Assembly (NCBI GenBank): GCA_049613665.1
Contig: JBMZCV010000093.1
Span: 1 to 19,383, forward strand
DNA: 19,383 nt
Direction: 5' to 3'
Source: JBMZCV01 sp049613665
GTDB taxonomy: Bacteria > Bacteroidota > Bacteroidia > Chitinophagales > UBA2359
Shown: positions 7,357 to 14,372 of the stretch, piece after piece
Position numbering within the stretch: position 1 is the stretch's first letter
Layout: each line of letters begins with the position of its first letter
The notes under the pieces: model-generated
What the model was told of the DNA's origin: nothing
What the model saw: the letters and a program-made list of their open reading frames with translations, nothing else
Database searches by the model: none
Made by a program: the position numbers and the translations under genes

Positions 7357-8385
7357 ATGAAACTACACTTGCAAGATACCTTAAATTTTGCTTCCAAAAT
7401 GACAGTCAAACGCCTTTGGAATGCCACAAAAATACTTTCTTCTTTTTACGCTTCTAAGTGGCGAAAAAAGCCATATCAATGGGGTTTGCCCTTCAATGTT
7501 TCTTTTGAGCCAACTACTTTTTGCAACTTGCGATGCCCAGAATGTCCGAGCGGCTTGCGTGCTTTCACACGGCCAACAGGTATGTTGCAAAAAGATTTTT
7601 TTAGCGAAAGTATAGACGAACTTGCCGAAACACTCATCTATCTCTATTTCTATTTTCAAGGCGAGCCATATCTAAATCCAGACTTTTTGGATATGGTAAA
7701 ATATGCCACCGACAAAGGCATTTATACCGTAACTTCTACGAATGCTCATTTCTTAAATGATGAAAATGCTAAACGTACTATAACATCTGGTTTAGATAGG
7801 ATTATTGTGTCAATTGATGGCACAACGCAAGAAACTTACGAGTCGTATAGAGTAGGAGGGAAGCTCGAAAAAGTGTTGGCAGGCACTAAGAATTTGGTGA
7901 AATGGAAAAAGGAATTGAAATCGAAAACGCCACATATTATTTTTCAATTTTTGGTCGTGCAACCCAATGAACATCAAGTAGAAGAAGTGAAACAATTGGC
8001 AGAAGAAATTGGAGTAGAGCAAGTTGTTTTCAAAACGGCTCAAATTTATGATTATGAAAATGGCAATCGTCTCATTCCTACAATAGACAAATTTTCTCGC
8101 TACGCAAAGCAAGCTGATGGCACTTATCGCATAAAAAACAAAATGCTAAATCACTGTTGGAAACTTTGGCATTCGTGTGTTATCACTTGGGACGGCCGTA
8201 TTGTTCCTTGCTGTTTCGACAAAGACGCAACGCACAAAATGGGCGACTTGCGAACGCACTCTTTCCGTGAAATTTGGCAAAGTGAGATGTATGATGATTT
8301 TAGAAAAAAAATACTGAAATCTCGCAAAAATATTGATATTTGTACCAATTGTTCGGAAGGCACGAAGGTTTGGAGTGAATCGTAG
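7357..8385 (+). CDS. Radical SAM/SPASM domain protein
   Basis: A 342-residue protein when started at the ATG at 7357. The SAM-binding iron-sulfur motif CNLRCPEC (CxxxCxxC) has its cysteines at residues 56, 60 and 63. It is followed by the FQGEP and SIDGTTQETYESYR segments typical of this superfamily. The C-terminal part carries a SPASM-type cysteine set: HCWKLWHSC, a WDGRIVPCCFD segment and a final CTNC, expected to bind auxiliary iron-sulfur clusters. Such proteins modify peptides or small molecules by radical chemistry. No precursor peptide or partner enzyme is adjacent, so the substrate is unknown; members near sugar or envelope genes are also common. I chose 7357 over a TTG at 7246 because the extra 37 residues look like non-coding DNA and a promoter-like box lies in between. 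Confidence 0.88.
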   Translation: MKLHLQDTLNFASKMTVKRLWNATKILSSFYASKWRKKPYQWGLPFNVSFEPTTFCNLRCPECPSGLRAFTRPTGMLQKDFFSESIDELAETLIYLYFYFQGEPYLNPDFLDMVKYATDKGIYTVTSTNAHFLNDENAKRTITSGLDRIIVSIDGTTQETYESYRVGGKLEKVLAGTKNLVKWKKELKSKTPHIIFQFLVVQPNEHQVEEVKQLAEEIGVEQVVFKTAQIYDYENGNRLIPTIDKFSRYAKQADGTYRIKNKMLNHCWKLWHSCVITWDGRIVPCCFDKDATHKMGDLRTHSFREIWQSEMYDDFRKKILKSRKNIDICTNCSEGTKVWSES

Positions 8386-8394
8386 GAAAGTTTC

Positions 8395-8459
8395 AGCAAT
8401 AATTTAGTTTAGACATACTATTTCTTTGAGAAATAGTATGTCTAAACTAAATTATTGCT
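8395..8459. terminator. Perfect 31-bp-stem palindrome between convergent genes
   Basis: Bases 8395-8425 are the exact reverse complement of 8429-8459, leaving a three-base loop (TTG). It begins 10 bases after the radical SAM stop codon and ends 7 bases before the stop of the minus-strand membrane-protein gene. It therefore probably acts as a shared bidirectional terminator or 3'-end protector. It lacks a GC-rich stem and U-tract, and the length and perfection are unusual for an ordinary terminator. Confidence 0.7.
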
Positions 8460-8466
8460 CAAGTCG

Positions 8467-9768
8467 CTAATCGTTTTCTATCAAAATCTGAAAAGAAACA
8501 CACTTTTCCATCACAAAAGCGAACCAAAACAGCAAAATTGGCACAATAACAGTAAGCTGACGAGGATATGCACTCACCAACATACTCAAAAATAGATACG
8601 AAAAAGCGATGCCTAAAACCATTTTTAATTCTATCGGAATATTATTTTTGAAATTTAGCAGCGTTGGAATGATGCAAAAAAACAGGAAAGTCAATAAAAT
8701 AGCATTTGGAGGAAAGCGTTTTAGCGTCGCATTTCTTTGATAAAAATAGCTCGTTGGAACACCGAAAAACAAACGGCCTAAATTTGAAATACAGTTTTCG
8801 ATATACTTTTTTGGGTGCTTTTTTATGTTTTCAAAAGCTAGTTTTTTATACAAATTATCACGCTCTACACCGACAAATTGATGCACATAAGCCATGTTTT
8901 TTTGATGGTTTTTCGCCAACAAATCGGCATTGCAAGGCACATCGGCAGCATGGCCACAGTTTGCCGTAAAAGTTGGGTTATTCCAATCGCCAAACTCGCC
9001 TTCGTGTGGCGTACTCATCCAATATAAAGACATGCCGCCAGAGTTTCCCCAATAAAAAATTTTGTTCGTTAGGCTGTAAGTATATAGCAAATAAGGAATG
9101 TTTAGCAAAAACGCCACTAAGAATATTAAACTTGCTTTTTTCGTTTTTTCGCTTCGCCAAATGAAATAAGAAAGGCTTGCAAGTACCAACATCAGCAATA
9201 AGACATAGCCAAAAATTATTTTCGCTAATACTAAAATACCGAAAATGAAACCTGCATATAAATGGAAATTATTTTTATCTATTTTTTTGAAAGAAAGCGA
9301 CAAAAAATAAAGGAATAACACAATTAAAAACGAAGTAAAACATTCTGTTAAAATAAGCGGAATTTCGGGATATGCAATATAATAACAAGCCCAAAAAAAC
9401 GAAAAAAACAAGGCTACATTTCGTTTTACATAATTCAAAAGCGTTTTAAACAAAAAAACAATAGACAGATATTGCAAAACAGCATTGGTAAGCGTGATGC
9501 AAATTAAAGGCAATTTTAGCAAGACAAAAGGCATCAGAAAAATAGGATAAGCAGGGCCATTCCACAAATTGATGTCTGGCGGTGGCGACGAATAAAAGCC
9601 ATGACATAGGTTTTCGGCAAATTGCATATATCTCCCCTCATCGCCGTGCATGGTGTCATTGTGCATTTTGAAAACAAATATCACAAAAAGTATTAAAAAA
9701 GGTAGAAATAGCAAAAATGGAGATTGTGAGAAATATTTTTGTAGCAGTTTTTTCATAAAACAGTTCAT
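8467..9768 (-). CDS. Polytopic membrane protein, GT-C glycosyltransferase-like
   Basis: A 433-residue inner-membrane protein with about nine hydrophobic segments. After the first one comes an outward-facing loop with an acidic pair in HGDEGRY (Asp43, Glu44). This matches the position of the catalytic or metal-binding acidic motif in GT-C enzymes of the ArnT/PMT/GT39 type, which move sugars from polyprenyl-phosphate carriers onto lipids or proteins. A large extracytoplasmic loop in the second half contains HEGEFGDWNNP and several Cys/His residues. The start could be the first ATG or the one five codons in (9756). No glycan gene cluster is nearby, and the only neighbour of possible relevance is the convergent radical SAM gene. 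The glycosyltransferase call is by topology and motif only, with no substrate. Confidence 0.65.
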   Translation of the reverse strand: MNCFMKKLLQKYFSQSPFLLFLPFLILFVIFVFKMHNDTMHGDEGRYMQFAENLCHGFYSSPPPDINLWNGPAYPIFLMPFVLLKLPLICITLTNAVLQYLSIVFLFKTLLNYVKRNVALFFSFFWACYYIAYPEIPLILTECFTSFLIVLFLYFLSLSFKKIDKNNFHLYAGFIFGILVLAKIIFGYVLLLMLVLASLSYFIWRSEKTKKASLIFLVAFLLNIPYLLYTYSLTNKIFYWGNSGGMSLYWMSTPHEGEFGDWNNPTFTANCGHAADVPCNADLLAKNHQKNMAYVHQFVGVERDNLYKKLAFENIKKHPKKYIENCISNLGRLFFGVPTSYFYQRNATLKRFPPNAILLTFLFFCIIPTLLNFKNNIPIELKMVLGIAFSYLFLSMLVSAYPRQLTVIVPILLFWFAFVMEKCVSFQILIEND

Positions 9769-9772
9769 TGCT

Positions 9773-9873
9773 AAACCTGACAGGTTTTACTTGCTTAGAA
9801 TATTTTTTTTACATCAAAACAAAAGATAAAATCAAAAATGTATCTTTGTTTTGAACAGAAACCTGTCAGGTTT
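9773..9873. repeat. Nested inverted repeat with AAACCTG(A/T)CAGGTTT ends
   Basis: AAACCTGACAGGTTT (9773-9787) and AAACCTGTCAGGTTT (9859-9873) are each palindromic and are exact reverse complements of each other. Between them, CAAAACAAAAGATA (9815-9828) is complementary to TATCTTTGTTTTG (9841-9853) apart from one extra A. The AAACCTGTCAGGTTT palindrome is one I associate with dispersed intergenic repeats in Bacteroidota. The inner arms carry outward-facing promoter-like boxes. Confidence 0.7.
9821..9828 (-). promoter_or_regulatory. Candidate -7 box (TATCTTTT) for the GT-C-like gene
   Basis: Read on the minus strand from 9828 to 9821 this is TATCTTTT followed by G, one slip away from TAnnTTTG. 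It lies about 53 bases upstream of the ATG at 9768 and mirrors a plus-strand TATCTTTG at 9841-9848. The mirror symmetry makes a divergent promoter pair plausible, but could equally be a by-product of the inverted repeat. Confidence 0.35.
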
Positions 9874-9903
9874 TCCTGATAGATATATAAATTTTAGTAT
9901 TTT

Positions 9904-9911
9904 TACATTTG
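9904..9911 (+). promoter_or_regulatory. Promoter -7 box (TACATTTG) for the J-domain gene
   Basis: TACATTTG is a perfect TAnnTTTG match 77 bases before the ATG at 9988, giving a leader of about 70 bases. A second perfect match, TATCTTTG at 9841-9848, lies further upstream inside the inverted repeat and could be an additional start. No -33 TTTG stands out for either. Confidence 0.5.
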
Positions 9912-9987
9912 CAAAATTGAACTTTCAAAGCTCATTTTGCGTCTTTACAAGGTAGGCATTTTTATTAAAAAAACGTAATTATTTGCA

Positions 9988-10647
9988 ATGGATATAACAA
10001 TAAATGCAAGTGACAAACAACACATACAAAAATACTTTGGCAGCAGCTTAGAAGAATTAACTTATACGGATTTTCAGCAAAAACACAAACAATTACGTGT
10101 GAAATATCACCCAGATAATTTTGCGAAATTTGATGACGAAACCATACACGAAATGGCTACCGAAAGGTTTCAGTCGATAGAGCAGTTGGCAGAGAAATTG
10201 AAGGCTTTTTTTGAGGAAAAACAAAAGGTAACAATTGCCGAAAAAGAAAGCGAAGAAACGGCTACGGTTGTGCAGAATAGATATGCTTATGACGATTTGA
10301 AATTTGAGATTATCACACGCAACAAAGATTTGAAATATCAGTTGTTTGGCAAGTTTTACAGGCGTTTGAGCTGGGGCGACCGCTATCAAATACCGAATAC
10401 GGCAGCGAGTTTGATTATCGACAACAATCATGTCGGTAGCTCTATCGGCTTTAACGAAACCATTGTTTTTTATTTGAGTTTTGCGGCCAGCGAATCGGTA
10501 CATGATATTGCGGAATGGCTCTACAAAAATATCGTTGGGCAAGCGACTTCTTTGCTCATTTCAAAAGAATGGACACCGATTGATTTGCTATCTATCAGAC
10601 GTGCGATTGAACGAAAAACGATTTTGGAAATAACAGCAGGGAGTTAG
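9988..10647 (+). CDS. J-domain protein with an unrecognised C-terminal domain
   Basis: A 219-residue soluble protein. Residues about 10-75 look like a J domain: a helix ending at Lys39-Tyr40, the HPD signature at 41-43 (the tripeptide that stimulates DnaK ATPase), then a charged loop and a further helix (ERFQSIEQLAEKLKAFF). A polar linker follows. Residues about 105-219 form a separate mixed alpha/beta region, with YAYDDLKFEI, a Trp-Gly-Asp segment, and alternating strands, that I do not recognise. There is no Gly/Phe-rich or zinc-finger region, so this is not a full DnaJ but a class C-like co-chaperone that would bring Hsp70 to a particular client. It has no signal peptide. Its own promoter is likely just upstream. 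The J-domain call is good; the client is unknown. Confidence 0.72.
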   Translation: MDITINASDKQHIQKYFGSSLEELTYTDFQQKHKQLRVKYHPDNFAKFDDETIHEMATERFQSIEQLAEKLKAFFEEKQKVTIAEKESEETATVVQNRYAYDDLKFEIITRNKDLKYQLFGKFYRRLSWGDRYQIPNTAASLIIDNNHVGSSIGFNETIVFYLSFAASESVHDIAEWLYKNIVGQATSLLISKEWTPIDLLSIRRAIERKTILEITAGS

Positions 10648-10667
10648 TTTCTAGTTTTTAATTTTTA

Positions 10668-10813
10668 GTGATGAGTTTTTAGTTTTAAAATTTTGGAGAT
10701 TTTTCAGTAATAGCTCAATTGCTCATTTTTAACAAAAACACTGCATAGTGCAAGACAGAGAAAACTATTTTATCATAAATCAACTAAAAACTACGAACTA
10801 AAAACTCAATCAC
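10668..10813. repeat. Long-spaced inverted repeat around the J-domain / kinase junction
   Basis: GTGATGAGTTTTTAGTT (10668-10684) is complementary, apart from one extra base, to AACTAAAAACTCAATCAC (10796-10813), with about 110 bases between. The right arm covers the last codons of the minus-strand kinase gene. The low complexity of the arms means chance or local duplication is possible. No standard terminator is visible between these two convergent genes. Confidence 0.35.
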
Positions 10814-11326
10814 TTTTTTTGCCTGTTTTAAGCGGTTTTCGTAGCTTTTTCCTTGAATGACGACAAAAGGAACTGCTAATTTTTTTAAAGTCGTTTCATA
10901 CAAGTCAAAAATCTCTTGCCTTTGAGCCGTTTCGCTGTGTTCTCGCTGTGGGTCGGCTACCCATTTCACATCTACATTGGTGAGCAAATACAAATCGAAA
11001 TCTTGCTTTGCGATATGCTCATCTATCCAATCACATTTTTTTTTGAAAATATATTCATACCAAATTTTCGTTACAATCAACTCTGTGTCTGCAATGAGTA
11101 AGTTTGAGGTATTTTGCGAAGCGTTTTGAGTATCCGAAAATTGTTTTTGAGCGATAAAAAGCACATCTTCGGCTGTATATACTTGCTGTAAATTTCCAAT
11201 GTATTCCCTCGCATATTCAGCTATATAAATAGCTCGATAATGTGCTGCAAGTTGCTTGGTTATCGTCGTTTTTCCTGTTGATTCGGGGCCTAAAATGGCT
11301 ATTTTTAGTTGCTTTTTGTTGAGCAT
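10784..11326 (-). CDS. NadR-like P-loop kinase (AAA_28-type ATP-binding protein)
   Basis: A 180-residue cytoplasmic protein with a clear P-loop, GPESTGKTT (residues 13-21), of the form seen in the ribosylnicotinamide kinase domain of NadR. The IAEYAREYI segment and a Walker-B-like LLIADTE follow as in that family, and a WVADPQREHSE segment occupies the lid region. NadR kinase phosphorylates nicotinamide riboside to NMN in NAD salvage. Here the kinase part stands alone, with neither the NMN adenylyltransferase nor the DNA-binding domain of the full enterobacterial protein. No NAD gene is adjacent. The P-loop/NadR-like family call is good; the substrate is inferred and could be another nucleoside. 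Confidence 0.75.
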   Translation of the reverse strand: MLNKKQLKIAILGPESTGKTTITKQLAAHYRAIYIAEYAREYIGNLQQVYTAEDVLFIAQKQFSDTQNASQNTSNLLIADTELIVTKIWYEYIFKKKCDWIDEHIAKQDFDLYLLTNVDVKWVADPQREHSETAQRQEIFDLYETTLKKLAVPFVVIQGKSYENRLKQAKKVIEFLVRSF

Positions 11327-11379
11327 TTTTATTCATTTTTTGAAGAAGAAAAAACAAATGTGCAATATGTTCTAAAAGA

Positions 11380-11832
11380 CTAGAAATATGTCGCTTTTAC
11401 TTTTGAATTATTTTTTAAGTTGCGTTTTTTTTCAAGGTTTGTAATGTCCCAAACTTCTGCAATATTATTAAAATTTTGATTGATGTTTTTCTCCCACTCA
11501 AAAAAAGCAATATTACTCATATTTATAAGATTAATAGAAATATCATTGCCCGTTTTCTCAAAATCTCCATAAATTCTAATTATATCTACAGTTTTATTAG
11601 GTTTGAACTCTAAATAAGCATTCATACCACTGTTTAGCCCACTATAAGTCGCTAATACATAAGAATTAGAACATGGAATAGATTTATTATTGCATTTATT
11701 ATAATAGAAATAAATTTTATTTCCTTTGTCAATTCTTGTAACAACTATATCATTGTATTCATAATATATAACTTTCTGTTCATCACAAGATAAAAATAGT
11801 AGTATTGCAAAAACTATCAATATATTTTTCAT
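11380..11832 (-). CDS. Small lipoprotein of unknown function
   Basis: A 150-residue protein with a lipoprotein signal: a short basic start, hydrophobic core and LFLSC lipobox with the modified cysteine at residue 16, followed by DEQK. The mature part is rich in Asn, Tyr and Ile, predicted to be mainly beta strands, and holds a Cys pair in the KCNNKSIPC segment that could form a disulfide. I do not recognise a domain. The DNA is noticeably more AT-rich than the neighbouring kinase gene, resembling the pair at 5617-7079, so it may be a recent arrival or a fast-evolving gene. It is 53 bases upstream of the kinase gene on the same strand; co-transcription is possible. Confidence 0.7.
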   Translation of the reverse strand: MKNILIVFAILLFLSCDEQKVIYYEYNDIVVTRIDKGNKIYFYYNKCNNKSIPCSNSYVLATYSGLNSGMNAYLEFKPNKTVDIIRIYGDFEKTGNDISINLINMSNIAFFEWEKNINQNFNNIAEVWDITNLEKKRNLKNNSKVKATYF

Positions 11833-11877
11833 TATAATTTGTTATTTTATATCATTTCTATCTATTTTTACTTCAAC

Positions 11878-11921
11878 AAAAAAAATGCCTAACATCTGAA
11901 AATACAATCAAATGTTAGGCA
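11878..11921 (-). terminator. Intrinsic terminator of the repeat-protein gene
   Basis: Bases 11886-11895 (TGCCTAACAT) pair perfectly with 11912-11921, with two more pairs after one mismatch. On the minus strand the hairpin is followed directly by a run of eight T. It lies 44 bases downstream of the stop codon of the minus-strand repeat-protein gene at 11965 and is the cleanest one-directional terminator in the window. Confidence 0.88.
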
Positions 11922-11964
11922 GTCATTTATATTCAGATAAACTATTATCCAAACAATTTTATTT

Positions 11965-12924
11965 TTAGTAGCCTACGCCCAAAGAACCTAAAGTTTCTTT
12001 GTTCAAGTTGCCAACAGGCAAACCAGACTTTTCTTGATATTGTTGTAAAGCACTCTTAGTACGAGTACCTAAAACGCCATCAACTGGCCCTGGCTCATAA
12101 CCTCTATCTTTCAAAGCACGTTGTACACGACGAATCAAGTCAGAGTTTGTATCAGAAGCACAAACGATTTCTACCCAACGAGTAAAACCACCAGCACGAA
12201 CTAATTTTCTATCATTGATAGTTTTGTATTCAGCAGGAATAGTGATTTCTTCTGTTCTAGCAGGAGAAGACAAAATTCTTTTTTTGATAGTTTTGTACTC
12301 AGCAGGAATAACTACTTCTTTTACAGTAGCTGGCTTGCTCAATACTCTTTTTGATACCGTTTGAAATTCAGCAGGAATTTCTCTTACATCAGAGTCGCCA
12401 CCAGAAACTAATACTTTTTTAGTAACTGTTTTGTATTTTGCAGGTACTTCTACCCAACACATAATATAACAATCGTCTGGATTGTCAGAAAAACACTCAG
12501 GAGCACGCTTCTTTTTAATCCATTTTCCGCTTTCGCCAGCTACCATTACTCTTTCAGTAACAGTTTTGTAAACAGGATCTTTTTTCGTTACTTTAGTAGA
12601 AGCTTCTTTCGTCATTACTCTTTCTGAAACGGTTTCGTATTGAGCCGCAACAGGTACTAATTTTACAGATTCGTCTTTTACTAAAATTCTTTCACTTACA
12701 GTTTCGTAAACTGCAGGAGTCGTTACTGTTTTAGTAGAAGCTTCTTTTACTAAAACTTGTACAGATACATCTTCATAAACATCTGGAATTTTACATTTTG
12801 CATAACATTTGCCATATTCCGATGGTTGTGGAGGCATATCGTCAAATTGTGCCATAACGCTGTTTGCGCTAAAACAAAACAACGCACCTAACAACATTGC
12901 TTTTACAGTATGCATTTGCTTCAT
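11965..12924 (-). CDS. Secreted protein with eight 23-residue repeats and a C-terminal peptidoglycan-binding domain
   Basis: A 319-residue exported protein. A signal peptide ends near Ala25 (VMA-Q). A GKCYAKC segment (Cys40, Cys44) is followed by eight copies of a 23-residue unit of the form P-A-x-Y-x-T-V-x-x-R-V-L-V-K, starting at residues 47, 70, 93, 116, 161, 184, 207 and 230. The fourth copy is extended by a 22-residue Cys-rich insert (ECFSDNPDDCYIMC). Residues about 260-319 form a peptidoglycan-binding type 1 domain with RRVQRALKDRGY, GPVDGVLGTRT and ALQQYQ, which should anchor the protein to the cell wall in the periplasm. Similar CYAKC-plus-repeat segments occur in Bacteroidota OmpA-like envelope proteins, which supports a structural envelope role; the function is not established. 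It is monocistronic with its own terminator. Confidence 0.8.
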   Translation of the reverse strand: MKQMHTVKAMLLGALFCFSANSVMAQFDDMPPQPSEYGKCYAKCKIPDVYEDVSVQVLVKEASTKTVTTPAVYETVSERILVKDESVKLVPVAAQYETVSERVMTKEASTKVTKKDPVYKTVTERVMVAGESGKWIKKKRAPECFSDNPDDCYIMCWVEVPAKYKTVTKKVLVSGGDSDVREIPAEFQTVSKRVLSKPATVKEVVIPAEYKTIKKRILSSPARTEEITIPAEYKTINDRKLVRAGGFTRWVEIVCASDTNSDLIRRVQRALKDRGYEPGPVDGVLGTRTKSALQQYQEKSGLPVGNLNKETLGSLGVGY

Positions 12925-13403
12925 AATTTAATTATTATTTAATTATGTGAATAAAAAATTGATTTTTTGATTGATTAGCGATTTTTGAGACTCTCAACAA
13001 GCTATTAAGGTCACTTGTATGCACAAAAAAACGAAATAACTAATTGATAATTCTTAAAAAATGACTCAGTTAAGTCTATGTTAAGCATTATTATAATTAG
13101 AGAGTTGATAAATCAACATATCGAAAGTTTATTGTGTTAAGTGCCAAGCACTATGTTTTTTAGTTTTAAAAAATGCGATTAAAGATAAAATATTGTTTTT
13201 AAGATGCAAAAAATACAGCACAAATCGACTACATTTTTTCTCATTTTACTAAAATATCTTTATAGGTAAGCATTTAGTAAAGGCAAAGTAACGAAAAATC
13301 AATGGTTTATAGTAGAAATACCGCAAATTTATTGTTTATTTTTGCATCAAAGTTACCAAAGTAGTTTTTTTAGTCCTTATTATAGAAATATTTTACAAAT
13401 TTT
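12925..13403. other. Divergent spacer between the repeat-protein gene and yihY-like gene
   Basis: No gene is visible in this 479-base stretch. It contains a 16-base match (TAAGTGCCAAGCACTA, 13138-13153) to the inverted form of a motif repeated upstream of the phoD-like gene, a short GTTGA/TCAAC hairpin near 13105, and two promoter-like boxes facing apart: TATTTTTG (13337-13344, plus) and TAAATTTG (13331-13324, minus). If the minus box served the repeat-protein gene, its leader would be about 400 bases. Confidence 0.45.
13337..13344 (+). promoter_or_regulatory. Promoter -7 box (TATTTTTG) for the yihY-like gene
   Basis: A perfect TAnnTTTG match followed by C, 59 bases before the ATG at 13404, giving a leader of about 50 bases. 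No clear TTTG occurs at the -33 position. Confidence 0.55.
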
Positions 13404-14312
13404 ATGAAAAACAAGTTTATTTTTTTAATCAAAGTTTTGCGTGAAAGTCTCAATAATTTTTTAAATGATAATGTTCCACGCCTTGGAGCAGCATTGTCTT
13501 TTTATACTATCTTGTCTTTGCCTCCGCTATTGATGCTTATTACAGGAATTATCGGTGCTTTTTTTGGTGAGCAAACAGTAAAGGGAAAAATCGACCAGCA
13601 ACTTGTTGAATTGATGGGAGCACAAGTGGCACATGTTATTACATCTGTTAGCCAAAATGTGGTGATGAAAGGTAAGGGAATTCCGTTTATTGCTTTTTTG
13701 GGAGCTATTTTGAGTGCTACGGGAGTTTTTGTGGCTTTGCAAGATGCTTTCAATACCATTTGGAAGGTACACCCAAAATCTGGAACAGAAAATGCCGTAG
13801 TGCGTTTTTTGAAAACCCGTCTCATGTCTTTGTCTATTATTGTTATGTTAGGCTTGCTAGTCATTGTTGGCATGATTAGCAGTACGGCATTGGCTATTTT
13901 TAGCGATTATTTATACGAATATTTATCTGCTTTTGCTTACTATATTCTGCATATCACAAATGTTTTGGTGTCTTATGCTTCTTACATACTTATTTTTGCG
14001 GCTATTTTCAAGTTTATTCCTGATGTGGTCTTAAAATGGAAGCATGTTTGGGTTGGAGCTATCATAACGACTATTTTGTTTTCTATTGGACGCTATGTGC
14101 TATCGCTTTATTTGAGTACGAGCGATATATCTAGCACTTATGGTGTGGCAGGGTCGCTTGTTATTCTTTTGCTGTGGATTTTCTATTCGTCACAAATTTT
14201 GTTTTTTGGTGCTGAATTTACGAAAATTTGGAATGAAGAGAAAAAGCAAGATATTCCAGCCAAATATTATGCTGTAAAAGTGAGAATAGAAGAGACAAAA
14301 ATTGAGGAATAG
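13404..14312 (+). CDS. YihY/BrkB family inner-membrane protein
   Basis: A 302-residue membrane protein of the YihY (virulence factor BrkB) family. The diagnostic start is present: an amphipathic N-terminal helix, then NVPRLGAALSFYTILSLPPLLML (given as NVPRLGAALSFYT followed by the first membrane segment). A GKGIPFIAFLGAILSATGVF stretch, the FNTIW motif, the family's FKFIPD motif (near residue 205) and a late STYGVAGSLVILLLWIFY helix follow. About six membrane segments are expected. The biochemical role of the family is not settled; it has been confused with ribonuclease BN and linked to lipid or envelope processes. The charged C-terminal tail is cytoplasmic. The gene is single, with its own promoter, and converges with the serine-hydrolase gene. 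The family call is secure. Confidence 0.92.
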   Translation: MKNKFIFLIKVLRESLNNFLNDNVPRLGAALSFYTILSLPPLLMLITGIIGAFFGEQTVKGKIDQQLVELMGAQVAHVITSVSQNVVMKGKGIPFIAFLGAILSATGVFVALQDAFNTIWKVHPKSGTENAVVRFLKTRLMSLSIIVMLGLLVIVGMISSTALAIFSDYLYEYLSAFAYYILHITNVLVSYASYILIFAAIFKFIPDVVLKWKHVWVGAIITTILFSIGRYVLSLYLSTSDISSTYGVAGSLVILLLWIFYSSQILFFGAEFTKIWNEEKKQDIPAKYYAVKVRIEETKIEE

Positions 14313-14342
14313 CTTTTTTAGTTTTAAAATTTTAGTAATTAG

Positions 14343-14369
14343 TTAAGTTGGATTAAAACAGCAACTTAA
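14343..14369 (+). terminator. Possible weak terminator after the yihY-like gene
   Basis: TTAAGTTG (14343-14350) pairs with CAACTTAA (14362-14369) across an 11-base loop, followed after a few bases by a run of seven T. The stem is short and A/T-rich, so it is only a weak candidate. The T-run overlaps the stop-codon region of the convergent gene. Confidence 0.35.
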
Positions 14370-14372
14370 AAC

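Noticed and set aside
10093..10542. 149-residue minus-strand open frame inside the J-domain gene
   Set aside because: Antisense shadow with low-complexity Phe/Leu-rich translation and no family features.
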